Of a stretch of 34,731 bases of DNA, positions 9,864 through 18,031 are shown in pieces. The position numbers were made by a program, and so were the translations under genes. Location of the stretch: the NCBI GenBank assembly GCA_050485385.1, contig JBJHBG010000045.1, positions 1 through 34,731 on the forward strand, written 5' to 3'. The first letter of the stretch is position 1. Every line of letters starts with the position of its first letter. This DNA is from RECO01 sp050485385 (GTDB taxonomy: Bacteria; Pseudomonadota; Alphaproteobacteria; Geminicoccales; Geminicoccaceae). Below the pieces are notes generated by a model. The model had not been told where the DNA came from. It saw nothing but the letters and a program-made list of their open reading frames with translations, and made no database searches.

Positions 9864-11033
9864 TCAGTCGAGCATCGCGGCCACGGCGGCGGCGGTCGCC
9901 AGCAGGTTCGCGTCGCGACCGGCTGCCGCCACCAGTTGCAGACCGACGGGCTTGGCGGTACCCGGCAGCGGCAGGGAGAGCGCCGGCAGGCCACCGGCAT
10001 TGGCCGGTACGGTCAGATCGGCCACGCTCGGCGGGGTCGGCGCGCCGTCGGGAAAGGCCGTCTGCGGCGTGGTCGGTAGCAGCCAAGCGGCGAACGGCTG
10101 CAGCTGTCGGTCGAGCGTGCCGCCGACCTCTCGGCAGGTTCGCAGGGCCGTTGCGTAGCGCGGTGCGGCAAGCCTCCGCCCGTAGTCGAGCAGGGCGCGG
10201 AACGCCGGCGTGATGTCGCTCGCCGGATCGCCGAGAAGATCGGCGAAAACCACCGCGCCCTCGACTTCGGCGACGATCAGCGCGTCGCGTCCGAGCGCAG
10301 CCGGCCGCCAGCCGTCGAGCGGCGCCCGCTCGATCCGCGCGCCCGCCGCTGCGAGCCGCCGGAGTGCCGCGGCGAAGGCGGCGGCAACGCTAGGCTCGAG
10401 GTCGTACTCGTCGAGCTGGCGGGGGACGAGAAAGCGGGCTTCGGGCGCCGGCGCGGGCGTCGCGCCGGTCAGCCGCGCGAAGGCAAAGGCGATATCGGCG
10501 ATAGTGCCTGCAAGGATGCCGACGTGATCGAGGCTCCAACTCAGGGGGACGACGCCTGCGGTCGGCAGCACGCCGAAGCTGGGCTTGAACCCGACGATGC
10601 CGCAGTAGCTCGCGGGAATGCGCACCGAGCCCATGGTGTCGGTGCCGAGCGCGAAGCGGACGAGCCCGGCCGCGACGGCGGCGGCCGAACCGCCGCTCGA
10701 GCCGCCGGGCACGGCCCCGGGCACGACGGGATTGGCGGTCCGGCCGAACACCGCGTTGTCGGTGGTCACGCCGAGCGCGCCTTCGTGCATGTTGGTCTTG
10801 CCGAGCACCGCACCGCCCGCGCTCCGCCACCGGGCGACCACCGGCGCGTCGGTCGCTGCCGGACGGCGGCTGCGCCACGCGCCGATGCCGGCAGCGGTCC
10901 TCATGCCCTCAACGTCGACGTTGTCCTTGACGGCGAGCAACGGGCCGTCGCCGGGTGCGTCGGCCCACGCGACGAACGCCCCGACGTCCGCGTCGCGTTC
11001 GCGCAACCGCGCCAGCAGGTCGGCGCCGCTCAA
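9864..11033 (-). CDS. Amidase (amidase signature family)
   Basis: The enzyme hydrolyses a carboxamide bond through a Ser-cisSer-Lys triad. In the 389-residue product the catalytic lysine is at residue 36 (LLAVKDNVDVEG), the cis-serine at about 112 in GGSSGGSAAAV, and the nucleophile at 136 in TDTMGSVRIPASYCG. The family signature is complete, though the usual GGS before the nucleophile reads MGS. At 389 residues it is shorter than most amidases of 450-500 residues. The substrate cannot be told, and the genes around it give no clear hint. I chose the TTG at 11033, because an upstream extension would read through tRNA-Ala; a start slightly downstream is possible but must precede Lys36. Confidence 0.87.
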   Translation of the reverse strand: MSGADLLARLRERDADVGAFVAWADAPGDGPLLAVKDNVDVEGMRTAAGIGAWRSRRPAATDAPVVARWRSAGGAVLGKTNMHEGALGVTTDNAVFGRTANPVVPGAVPGGSSGGSAAAVAAGLVRFALGTDTMGSVRIPASYCGIVGFKPSFGVLPTAGVVPLSWSLDHVGILAGTIADIAFAFARLTGATPAPAPEARFLVPRQLDEYDLEPSVAAAFAAALRRLAAAGARIERAPLDGWRPAALGRDALIVAEVEGAVVFADLLGDPASDITPAFRALLDYGRRLAAPRYATALRTCREVGGTLDRQLQPFAAWLLPTTPQTAFPDGAPTPPSVADLTVPANAGGLPALSLPLPGTAKPVGLQLVAAAGRDANLLATAAAVAAMLD

Positions 11034-11080
11034 CGCACCCCAACCCGAGACGAAGCGCTCAGACGCACGCTTGGCGAGGG

Positions 11081-11156
11081 TGGTGGAGCCGATCGGGATC
11101 GAACCGACGACCTCCTGAATGCCATTCAGGCGCTCTCCCAGCTGAGCTACGGCCCC
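11081..11156 (-). tRNA. tRNA-Ala(GGC)
   Basis: On the minus strand the gene begins GGGGCCG at 11156 and ends with an encoded CCA at 11081, giving 76 bases. The D-arm (GCTCAGCTGGGAGAGC), an anticodon arm CTGAA-TGGCATT-CAGG with anticodon GGC, and the T-arm GGTTCGATCC are all present. A weak promoter-like pair lies upstream: TTGCAT (11200-11205 read on the minus strand) and TAACCA (11177-11182), 17 bases apart. Read as protein, this gene gives a spurious N-terminal extension of the amidase. Confidence 0.97.
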
Positions 11157-11259
11157 ACGCGCTGCGAGCGACCGGGTGGTTAGGCCATTTCCGGCTTCGA
11201 TGCAAGCGTTGCCGGCGCCCTGCCGTCGTCGTCCGGAACCCGTCATCGTGCGCCGGCGC

Positions 11260-12153
11260 TCAGCGCTCGTAGAGCCAGCTCTCGATCAGGTAGCGGGCGA
11301 TGCTGTCGGGGCGGGGCAGGGCGATCGGGCGGCGGGCCTCGTCGATCAATTCGTCCTTGTGGAACCAGCGCGCGTCGACCAGTTCGTCGGCGTCGATCTG
11401 GAGATCCATCGAGCGTGCCGTGCCGTGAAAGCCCAGCATCAAGGACGCTGGGAACGGCCAGGGCTGCGACGAGCGGTAGCGCATCGCGACGACCTCGACG
11501 CCGGCCTCCTCGAACACCTCGCGCCGCACCGTGTCCTCCAGGCTCTCGCCCGGCTCCACGAAGCCCGCCAGCGTCGAGTACATGCCGGGCGGAAAGCGCG
11601 CGGAACGGCCGAGCAGGCAATGCTCGCCGCAACTGACCAGGATGATCACGGCCGGATCGGTGCGCGGGAAGGTGGTATGGCCGCACGACCCGCACTGCCG
11701 GGCATGACCGCCGTCGATGATGGTGTTGGCGTGGCCGCAGCGGCTGCAGAAGCGGTGCGTCTGGTGCCAAAAGGCGAGGGCACGCGCATAGGCCGCGAGC
11801 CCCGCCTCGCCCGGCTCCATCGTCGGCCCGACCTCGCGCAAGTCCCGCGCATGGGCGGCGAGGTCGTGCTCGCCCTCGAGTTCGAGCGCGAAGATGGCGA
11901 CGTCGTCATCGACGCCCAGAAGTACCGCCTCGTCGGGCACGCTATCGGCGAAGGCCGCAAGCTCGACGACCATCAGCCGCTGCGGCTCGTCCGGCAGCAC
12001 CACCGCGCGCAGCTCGTGGGTCAGCACCAGCCGTGTGCGCGGATCGCGCCGTCGCGCCGCCAGCCATTCGGGGTTCTTGCGAAACGGGGCAGCCCGGTCG
12101 AAACGACTGAAGCTGTAGCGGTGCGGCGGGGCGTTGGTGATGATCGTGCGCAT
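11260..12153 (-). CDS. nudC: NAD(+)/NADH diphosphatase, NudC-type Nudix hydrolase
   Basis: NudC cleaves NADH or NAD+ into NMN(H) and AMP, and enzymes of this family also remove NAD caps from RNA. The 297-residue protein has a zinc ribbon with cysteines at 136, 139, 154 and 157, then the Nudix box from Gly197 (GFVEPGESLEDTV with REVFEEAGV). It is followed by SQPWPFPAS (229-237), the sequence that distinguishes NADH pyrophosphatases from other Nudix enzymes. A divergent N-terminal domain of about 125 residues precedes the ribbon, as usual. The ATG at 12153 gives the normal length. It stands alone on the minus strand, divergent from the SRP RNA gene. Confidence 0.95.
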   Translation of the reverse strand: MRTIITNAPPHRYSFSRFDRAAPFRKNPEWLAARRRDPRTRLVLTHELRAVVLPDEPQRLMVVELAAFADSVPDEAVLLGVDDDVAIFALELEGEHDLAAHARDLREVGPTMEPGEAGLAAYARALAFWHQTHRFCSRCGHANTIIDGGHARQCGSCGHTTFPRTDPAVIILVSCGEHCLLGRSARFPPGMYSTLAGFVEPGESLEDTVRREVFEEAGVEVVAMRYRSSQPWPFPASLMLGFHGTARSMDLQIDADELVDARWFHKDELIDEARRPIALPRPDSIARYLIESWLYER

Positions 12154-12170
12154 GGCGCTACCCTGCCACC

Positions 12171-12199
12171 TTGCGAAGCCGACGGGAACACCCGATAGT
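12171..12199 (+). promoter_or_regulatory. Candidate sigma-70 promoter of the SRP RNA gene
   Basis: TTGCGA at 12171-12176 and GATAGT at 12194-12199 are separated by 17 bases. Each matches the sigma-70 consensus at 4 of 6 positions. The predicted start falls within the first bases of the SRP RNA helix. Optimal spacing and position directly before a stable RNA gene support the call. Confidence 0.55.
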
Positions 12200-12201
12200 C
12201 A

Positions 12202-12305
12202 GGGGCGGAGGGCTGGCGCGGACGGACCCCTCGCCAACCCGGTCAGGTCCGGAAGGAAGCAGCCGTAACGAGCTTCGGTTCGGGTCGCCGCCAGTTCTCC
12301 ACCCC
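12202..12305 (+). ncRNA. ffs: Signal recognition particle 4.5S RNA
   Basis: This is the RNA scaffold of the bacterial signal recognition particle, which binds Ffh and targets nascent membrane proteins. The conserved tip is plain: GGTCAGGTCCGGAAGGAAGC followed by AGCCGTAACGA, which holds the GGAA tetraloop and the Ffh-binding internal loops. The outer helix pairs GGGGCGGAGGGCTGGCG (12202-12218) with the segment ending CCACCCC at 12305, with one mismatch and two G-U pairs, which sets the ends. It lies 29 bases upstream of dnaX, a frequent alphaproteobacterial arrangement. Confidence 0.96.
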
Positions 12306-12334
12306 TTTGTCGGACGAGCCAATCGCGAGGGCGC

Positions 12335-13960
12335 TTGACCAACGACGCCAAGCCCTACCGGGTGCTCGCCCGGGCCTACCGTCCGAGCCGGCTCCAGGAC
12401 CTCATCGGCCAGGATGCGCTCGTCCGCACCCTTGGCCACGCGTTCGCCACCGGCCGCATCGCCCAAGCCTATCTGCTCACCGGTATCCGCGGCACCGGCA
12501 AGACCACCACCGCCCGCATCGTCGCCAAGTGCCTGAACTGCATCGGCCCCGACGGCAACGGCGGCGTCACGGCCGAGCCCTGCGGCGTGTGCGAACACTG
12601 CACGGCCATCGCCGAGGATCGCCACATCGACGTCATCGAGATGGACGCCGCCACCCAAACCGGCATCGGCGACATCCGCGAGATCGTCGACAACGTCCGC
12701 TACGCGCCGGCCAGTGCCCGCTACAAGGTCTACATCGTCGACGAGGTGCATATGCTCTCCCAGCAGGCCTTCAACGGCCTGCTGAAGACGCTGGAAGAGC
12801 CGCCGCCGCACGCCAAGTTCGTGTTCGCCACCACCGAGGTGCGGCGCATCCCCGTCACCGTCTTGTCCCGCTGCCAGCGTTTCGACCTCCGCCGCATCGA
12901 TCAGGAGGTCCTGGTCGCGCATCTGGCGAAGGTCGCCGTGGCCGAGGCCGCCGACGTCGAGCCGGCCGCCCTCGACCTGATCGCACGGGTCGGCGGCGGT
13001 TCGGCGCGCGACGCGCTCTCGCTGCTCGATCAGGCCATCACCCTGGCCGACGGCCCGGTCCGCCTCGAGGCCGTCCAGGCCATGCTCGGCCTCGTCGACA
13101 AGGGCCGCATCGTCGACCTTCTGGGCCATGTGGCCGAGGGCCGGGCCGCCGAAGCCCTCGCCCTGTTCGGCGCCATGATGCGGGAGGGCGGCGATCCTCG
13201 CGCCGTGGTCGAGGACCTGCTCGGCCTCTGCCACCGCCTCACCCGCGACAAGCTCGACCCCGCGCTGCACGACCCGGAGCTGGAAGCCCTCGCCCAGCGC
13301 GTGGGCCTCGCCGCCCTCGCCCGCGCCTGGCAGGTGCTCTTGAAGGGCCTGGAGGAGATCGGCCGCGCCCCCGACGCCATCGCCGCTGCCGAGATGCTCC
13401 TGGTGCGCCTCGCCTGCATGGGCGATCTGCCGTCGCCCGCGGACCTGCTGCGCCGCCTGGAAGCCGGCACCTCCGCCGTGCCTGCCGCCGCCGGCCCGCG
13501 CTCGGCTGCATCGACCGCGCCCACCGCCCGCGCGCCGGCCACCCTGCCGCCCATGCCGCAGGACCTGGCCGCCATCGTTGCCACGCTCCGCGCCGGCGGC
13601 GAGCCGGTGCTGGCCGCCGTCGTCGAGCACGGCGCCCGCCCCGCCCTGGTCGAGCCCGGCCGCCTGCGGCTGGACTGGGTCGCGGGTTCGCCCGCCGACG
13701 CGCCGAGCCGCCTCGCCGCCGCCCTCCACCGCCTCACCGGCCGGCGCTGGGGCGTCGACCGCGCCGCCGCCACCGAGCCCCCCCACCCCGAGCAGGTCCC
13801 GGCCCACCCCCCCCCGCGCCAGGACGAGGTCAAGGACCTGCCCCACGTCCGTCACGTCCTCGACGCGGTGCCGGGTGCGACCATCGTCGCCGTCGAACGC
13901 GACGCCACGCCCGGCGATACCGCTCCCCCGACCCTGCAGGAAGGAACCGCCACCCCATGA
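12335..13960 (+). CDS. dnaX: DNA polymerase III subunit tau/gamma
   Basis: DnaX is the AAA+ motor of the clamp loader that places the sliding clamp on DNA and holds the replicase together. The 541-residue product has Walker A GIRGTGKTT (from residue 50), a zinc-binding set at Cys66, 83, 86 and 89, and the Walker B motif DEVH (136-139). The arginine-finger region RRIPVTVLSRCQRF follows. A Pro/Ala-rich linker leads to a C-terminal domain ending near VLDAVPGATIVAV. The start is TTG at 12335. Two cytosine runs (C7 at 13778-13784, C9 at 13807-13815) lie in the linker before the final domain. The frame is intact across them. The stop overlaps ybaB as ATGA. Confidence 0.95.
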   Translation: MTNDAKPYRVLARAYRPSRLQDLIGQDALVRTLGHAFATGRIAQAYLLTGIRGTGKTTTARIVAKCLNCIGPDGNGGVTAEPCGVCEHCTAIAEDRHIDVIEMDAATQTGIGDIREIVDNVRYAPASARYKVYIVDEVHMLSQQAFNGLLKTLEEPPPHAKFVFATTEVRRIPVTVLSRCQRFDLRRIDQEVLVAHLAKVAVAEAADVEPAALDLIARVGGGSARDALSLLDQAITLADGPVRLEAVQAMLGLVDKGRIVDLLGHVAEGRAAEALALFGAMMREGGDPRAVVEDLLGLCHRLTRDKLDPALHDPELEALAQRVGLAALARAWQVLLKGLEEIGRAPDAIAAAEMLLVRLACMGDLPSPADLLRRLEAGTSAVPAAAGPRSAASTAPTARAPATLPPMPQDLAAIVATLRAGGEPVLAAVVEHGARPALVEPGRLRLDWVAGSPADAPSRLAAALHRLTGRRWGVDRAAATEPPHPEQVPAHPPPRQDEVKDLPHVRHVLDAVPGATIVAVERDATPGDTAPPTLQEGTATP

Positions 13961-14280
13961 AGAACCTCGGCAACATGCTGAAGCAGGCCCAGGAGATGCA
14001 GGCCAAGATGGCCGAAATGCAGGAGCGGCTGATGGCCGCCGAGCTCGAGGGCAGCGCCGGTGCCGGGATGGTCAAGGTCACCGTCTCCGGCAAGGGCGAC
14101 CTGCGGCGCGTGAAGATCGACCCCTCGCTCCTCGACCCGAGCGACGTCGAGGTGCTCGAAGACCTCGTCGTCGCCGCCGCCGCCGACGCCCGCACCAAGG
14201 TCGAGGCGATGATGCAGGAGGAGATGAGCAAGATGACCGGTGGCCTGCCGCTGCCGCCGGGCATGAAGCTGCCGTTTTGA
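13957..14280 (+). CDS. ybaB: YbaB/EbfC family nucleoid-associated protein
   Basis: This is a small dimeric DNA-binding protein found almost always between dnaX and recR, with proposed roles in nucleoid organisation or recombination. The 107-residue product begins MKNLGNMLKQAQEMQAKM, a long amphipathic helix. The central beta region VKVTVSGKGDLRRVKIDPSLL follows, and the Met- and Pro-rich tail ends GGLPLPPGMKLPF. All are characteristic. The ATG overlaps the dnaX stop, so translation is probably coupled. It is separated from recR by a 116-base gap holding a hairpin repeat. Confidence 0.95.
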   Translation: MKNLGNMLKQAQEMQAKMAEMQERLMAAELEGSAGAGMVKVTVSGKGDLRRVKIDPSLLDPSDVEVLEDLVVAAAADARTKVEAMMQEEMSKMTGGLPLPPGMKLPF

Positions 14281-14303
14281 CGACCGAGCCGGCAAGGCGG
14301 GTA

Positions 14304-14386
14304 GGGGGAGCTTGATGGCCCCCCCTCCGACCCCCCGAGGTTTTCGGGGGTCGCAGGGGGCCAAAAGCCCCCTGCCTCTTCCCCGT
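14304..14386. repeat. Composite GC-hairpin intergenic repeat, copy A
   Basis: Three consecutive inverted repeats fill the ybaB-recR gap. The first pairs GGGGG (14304-14308) with the C-run at 14319-14325 around a short G/C step. The second pairs CCCCCGA (14332-14338) with TCGGGGG (14344-14350). The third pairs GCAGGGGGC (14353-14361) with GCCCCCTGC (14367-14375) around CAAAA, followed by CTCTTCCCC. The third hairpin and its flank recur in reverse orientation at 17946-17974. It ends about 20 bases before the recR ATG. It may end transcription or shape the message between the two genes. Confidence 0.75.
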
Positions 14387-14396
14387 CTATAGCCCC

Positions 14397-14999
14397 ATGC
14401 CGAGCGAAGCGCTCGACCAGCTCGTCAAGCAACTCGCCCGGCTTCCCGGTCTGGGCCACCGCTCGGCGCGCCGCGCGGCCCTGCACCTCCTGAAGCGCCC
14501 CGACGCCCATCTCCGCCCCCTCGCCGAAGCGCTCGCCCGCGTTGCGAAGGAGGTGGTCGCCTGCGAGGTCTGCGGCAACCTGGACACCCAAAGCCCCTGC
14601 GCGGTCTGCGCCGATCCGGCCCGCGACGGCCGCACGCTCTGCGTGGTCGAGGAGGTGGATGACCTCTGGGCGCTCGAGCGCGGCCGCAGCTTTCGCGGCC
14701 GCTACCACGTCCTCGGCGGCACGCTCCGCGCCCTCGACGGCATCACGCCGGAAGCGCTGCGCATCCCCGACCTCGTCCGCCGCATCCAGCAGGCCGAGCC
14801 CAAGATCGAGGAGGTGATCCTGGCGCTCGGCGTCACCGTCGACGGCCAGACGACGGCCCACTACCTCGCCGAACGCCTCGCCCCCCTCGGCTGCACCGTC
14901 ACCCGCCTCGGTCACGGCGTCCCCCTCGGCGGTCAACTCGGCTACCTCGACGACGGCACCATCGACGCCGCCCTCCGCTCCCGCCGCCCGCTGGGTTGA
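14397..14999 (+). CDS. recR: Recombination protein RecR
   Basis: RecR works with RecF and RecO to load RecA onto gapped single-stranded DNA during repair. The 200-residue protein contains an N-terminal helix-hairpin-helix (LARLPGLGHRSARRAALHLL), a zinc finger with Cys56, 59, 68 and 71, and the Toprim motif LCVVEEVDDLWALE. The C-terminal segment GVPLGGQLGYLDDGTI is the conserved Walker B-like and tetramer region. The ATG at 14397 has no convincing Shine-Dalgarno sequence and follows hairpin copy A by about 20 bases, so expression may depend on that structure. Length is normal. Confidence 0.96.
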   Translation: MPSEALDQLVKQLARLPGLGHRSARRAALHLLKRPDAHLRPLAEALARVAKEVVACEVCGNLDTQSPCAVCADPARDGRTLCVVEEVDDLWALERGRSFRGRYHVLGGTLRALDGITPEALRIPDLVRRIQQAEPKIEEVILALGVTVDGQTTAHYLAERLAPLGCTVTRLGHGVPLGGQLGYLDDGTIDAALRSRRPLG

Positions 15000-15006
15000 C
15001 GGCGGC

Positions 15007-15050
15007 AAGAAGGCGGAGGGACTCGATGATCCCCCAGAGCCCCCGGATAG
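15007..15050. repeat. Partial intergenic repeat, copy E (first half)
   Basis: Immediately downstream of the recR stop, the segment from AAGAAGGCGG through GACTCGATGATCCCCC to AGAGCCCCCGG aligns with the first half of copy A, which also follows a stop codon directly. The match ends abruptly near 15047, where unrelated sequence begins. It looks like the left remnant of a copy whose other half lies at 16326-16360. Confidence 0.5.
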
Positions 15051-15200
15051 TCGTAGGGAGCGAGCTGCATCGAGCCCGTGCAGCCCGCTGGCCGAAGCCG
15101 GCGTCGTGGTGAAGCGAACTTCGAGACGGTTGGCGAGGTGAGCGCCACCCGCGAGCTTGACAGCCGGAGCCCTCGAACTACCGGGTTCTCGACGCCGTTG
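15050..15200 (+). other. Structured fragment, possibly a group II intron remnant
   Basis: This gene-free stretch holds tightly spaced small hairpins: GCTGGC-CGAA-GCCGGC, GAAG-CGAA-CTTC, and GGTTGGCG paired with CGCCACC. It begins GTAGGGAGCGAGCTGCATCG and later has GAGCTTGACAGCCGG. The order and the tetraloops resemble domain I of bacterial group II introns as I recall them, but no intron-encoded protein, domain V or boundary is visible. From 15200 to 15329 I see nothing recognisable. The identity is a guess from pattern. Confidence 0.3.
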
Positions 15201-15329
15201 AGTGGGTGATGCGGGCGATGGCGGGCTGGGAAGCGGGGCGGCGAAGGCTCCCGATACGCGTTTCGGGCCACTCGGGGAGTGTGGTGGGGCGCAATCCGGT
15301 CTCGTTGCCGGGCTCTGCTGCCGCGTCGC

Positions 15330-16140
15330 TCACGCCGGTGCGGGCCGGGTCTCGAACCAGACGAGGCGCAGCCCGTTGGCGACGAGGTTGGCGAGGCCGA
15401 GCTTCGCCGCGGCGCGGGCTTCTCCGACCGTGCGGCCGACGAGGCCGAGGCGACGCTTCTGCGCCGCGGAGACGTGCTCGACCCGAGCGCGGACCTTGGC
15501 GCGCCTAGTGTTGCCGCGGCGGACGTTGGGCGTCATCGGTTTGCCGCGCGGCTTCGGCCGCTGCAGGCGCCGGTCCTGGTCTATCTGCGCCCTCTTCGCC
15601 TTCGACCAACCCTCCGGCACGCCACCGCCCTTGACGGTGGCCTTCTCGTCGCCCTTCAGCCGCGGCCGCCGGACCTCGACGACCGTCGCATCGACGAATT
15701 GACCTCCCATCGCCAGATAGCCGCGTCACGCAGCAGCCGGTCGAACCGCGCGAACAGCGTCTCGATGGCGCCCGCCCGCGTGAGCTGCTCGCGGAACAGC
15801 CACAAGGTCTTGGCATCGGGGACAGGGTCGCCCAGCCCAAGGCCGACGAAGCGCATGCTCGCGAGCAGCAGCGAAGCGATCCATTCCCGCAGGGACCGCC
15901 GTCAGCAGACGGCGGCGGCGAGCCGGTCGCGCGGCTGGTACTCGGCCTGATCGTCCGACAGCGTGTAGAGCGTCTGCGGCACCAGCAGCCGGAACGTCAG
16001 CACCGTGTCGGGGACCCCACCGCAGCCATGCTGCGATGGGGAGCCCCGTCGTAGGGCGGCCTGCCGCCCTTGGCCCGGTCCGAGCGCCTCGAGGTCCGCT
16101 CCAGCCCGTCGACGTCGAAGTAACCCAGTTGCACCGCCAT
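15330..16140 (-). pseudogene. Degenerate IS5-family transposase
   Basis: Pieces of one IS5-family DDE transposase lie in order on the minus strand but in three frames. The start MAVQLGYFDVDG with AKGGRPPYD is at 16140-16048. VLTFRLLVPQTLYTLSDDQAEYQ follows, then a stop at 15902-15904. The pieces FVGLGLGDPVPDAKTLWLF and REQLTRAGAIETLFARF come next. After another frameshift come YLAMGGQFVDATVVE and the C-terminal RVEHVSAAQKRRLGLVGRTV. Compared with intact relatives, about 30 residues near the N-terminus and roughly 110 from the catalytic core between AQIDQD and RPKPRGKP are missing. Short palindromic DNA interrupts it twice. It cannot encode an active transposase. I could not define terminal inverted repeats. 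Confidence 0.85.
16007..16050. repeat. 38-base palindrome inserted in the transposase remnant
   Basis: Bases 16010-16047 form an imperfect palindrome. GGGGACCCCACCGCAGC is followed by CAT and then by a near-perfect reverse complement ending GAGCCCC. GTC stands on each side (16007-16009 and 16048-16050). Removing the palindrome and one GTC joins the codons for GRPPYD directly to those for TVLTF, restoring the expected protein order. This suggests insertion of a tiny palindromic element with a 3-base target duplication. Confidence 0.55.
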
Positions 16141-16325
16141 GCGCCCTCCCGCTCGCCACCCCCATCCACTCACGCCAACGGCCGGCGATCGAGAGGTTGT
16201 TCGAGGCGCCCAGACGCCGAGGAGCCGTCATTTTGCGGTCAGGGGCGCCGAGCAGGGTTGCCTGCCTCGCTTGCGCTTCGTTCGACCAGGGGGAGCGAAG
16301 ATGGTCGGCAACGGCTGCGCGCAGT

Positions 16326-16360
16326 GCCGGGGGCGAGCCCCCTGCTTGCTTCCCGTGCCT
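16326..16360. repeat. Partial intergenic repeat, copy D (second half)
   Basis: GGGGG-CGAG-CCCCC (16329-16342) followed by TGCTTGCTTCCCGTGCC matches the last hairpin and flank of copy A (GCCCCCTGC then CTCTTCCCCGT). It lies 11 bases beyond the guaA stop, so it may also act as a weak guaA 3' hairpin. It is the probable right half of the copy interrupted after 15047. The rest of the gap from 16141 to 16325 shows nothing I can name. Confidence 0.5.
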
Positions 16361-16369
16361 TACCGTCCC

Positions 16370-17915
<1,546 letters not shown>

Positions 17916-17926
17916 GGCGCCTCATA

Positions 17927-17940
17927 CCCGCGCGCGCGGG
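17927..17940. promoter_or_regulatory. Perfect 14-base palindrome upstream of guaA
   Basis: CCCGCGCGCGCGGG is a perfect palindrome ending 11 bases before the guaA start codon on the minus strand. It overlaps the position expected for the ribosome binding site, and no Shine-Dalgarno sequence is evident there. It could be an operator, a structure limiting initiation, or simply GC-rich low-complexity sequence. Confidence 0.3.
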
Positions 17941-17945
17941 CTTGA

Positions 17946-18023
17946 GGAAGAGGCAGGGGGCTTTTGGCCCCTGCACCCCCACAAACCATAAGCATTGGGG
18001 CGCGGGGGGCCAAAAGCCCCCCG
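17946..18023. repeat. Composite GC-hairpin intergenic repeat, copy B
   Basis: The exchanger-guaA gap holds two hairpins around an inner C-run/G-run pair. GCAGGGG (17953-17959) pairs with CCCCTGC (17968-17974) around GCTTTTGG. CCCCC (17976-17980) can pair with GGGG (17997-18000). CGGGGGGC (18003-18010) pairs with GCCCCCCG (18016-18023) around CAAAA. The left end matches copy A in reverse orientation and the whole layout matches copy C. It may terminate the exchanger transcript, which would give guaA its own promoter. Confidence 0.75.
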
Positions 18024-18031
18024 ACCTGTCT

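Noticed and set aside
11034..11246. N-terminal extension of the amidase with a peptide containing GAVAQLGERLNG
   Set aside because: This is the translation of tRNA-Ala, a familiar annotation artefact. The amidase must start downstream of the tRNA.
12307..13956. Open frame over dnaX in the ybaB frame as a separate gene
   Set aside because: Low-complexity translation and no start signal. It is relevant only as the frame that slippage at the C9 run would enter.
15120..16215. GAGACGGTTGGCGAGG near 15122 and GAGAGGTTGTTCGAGG near 16190 as IS ends
   Set aside because: They are in the same orientation, not inverted, and only loosely alike, so they do not define the element.
15902..16231. Minus-strand frame that could be called a standalone hypothetical protein
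   Set aside because: Its C-terminal part is a transposase fragment and the rest is out-of-frame or intergenic; it is part of the pseudogene.
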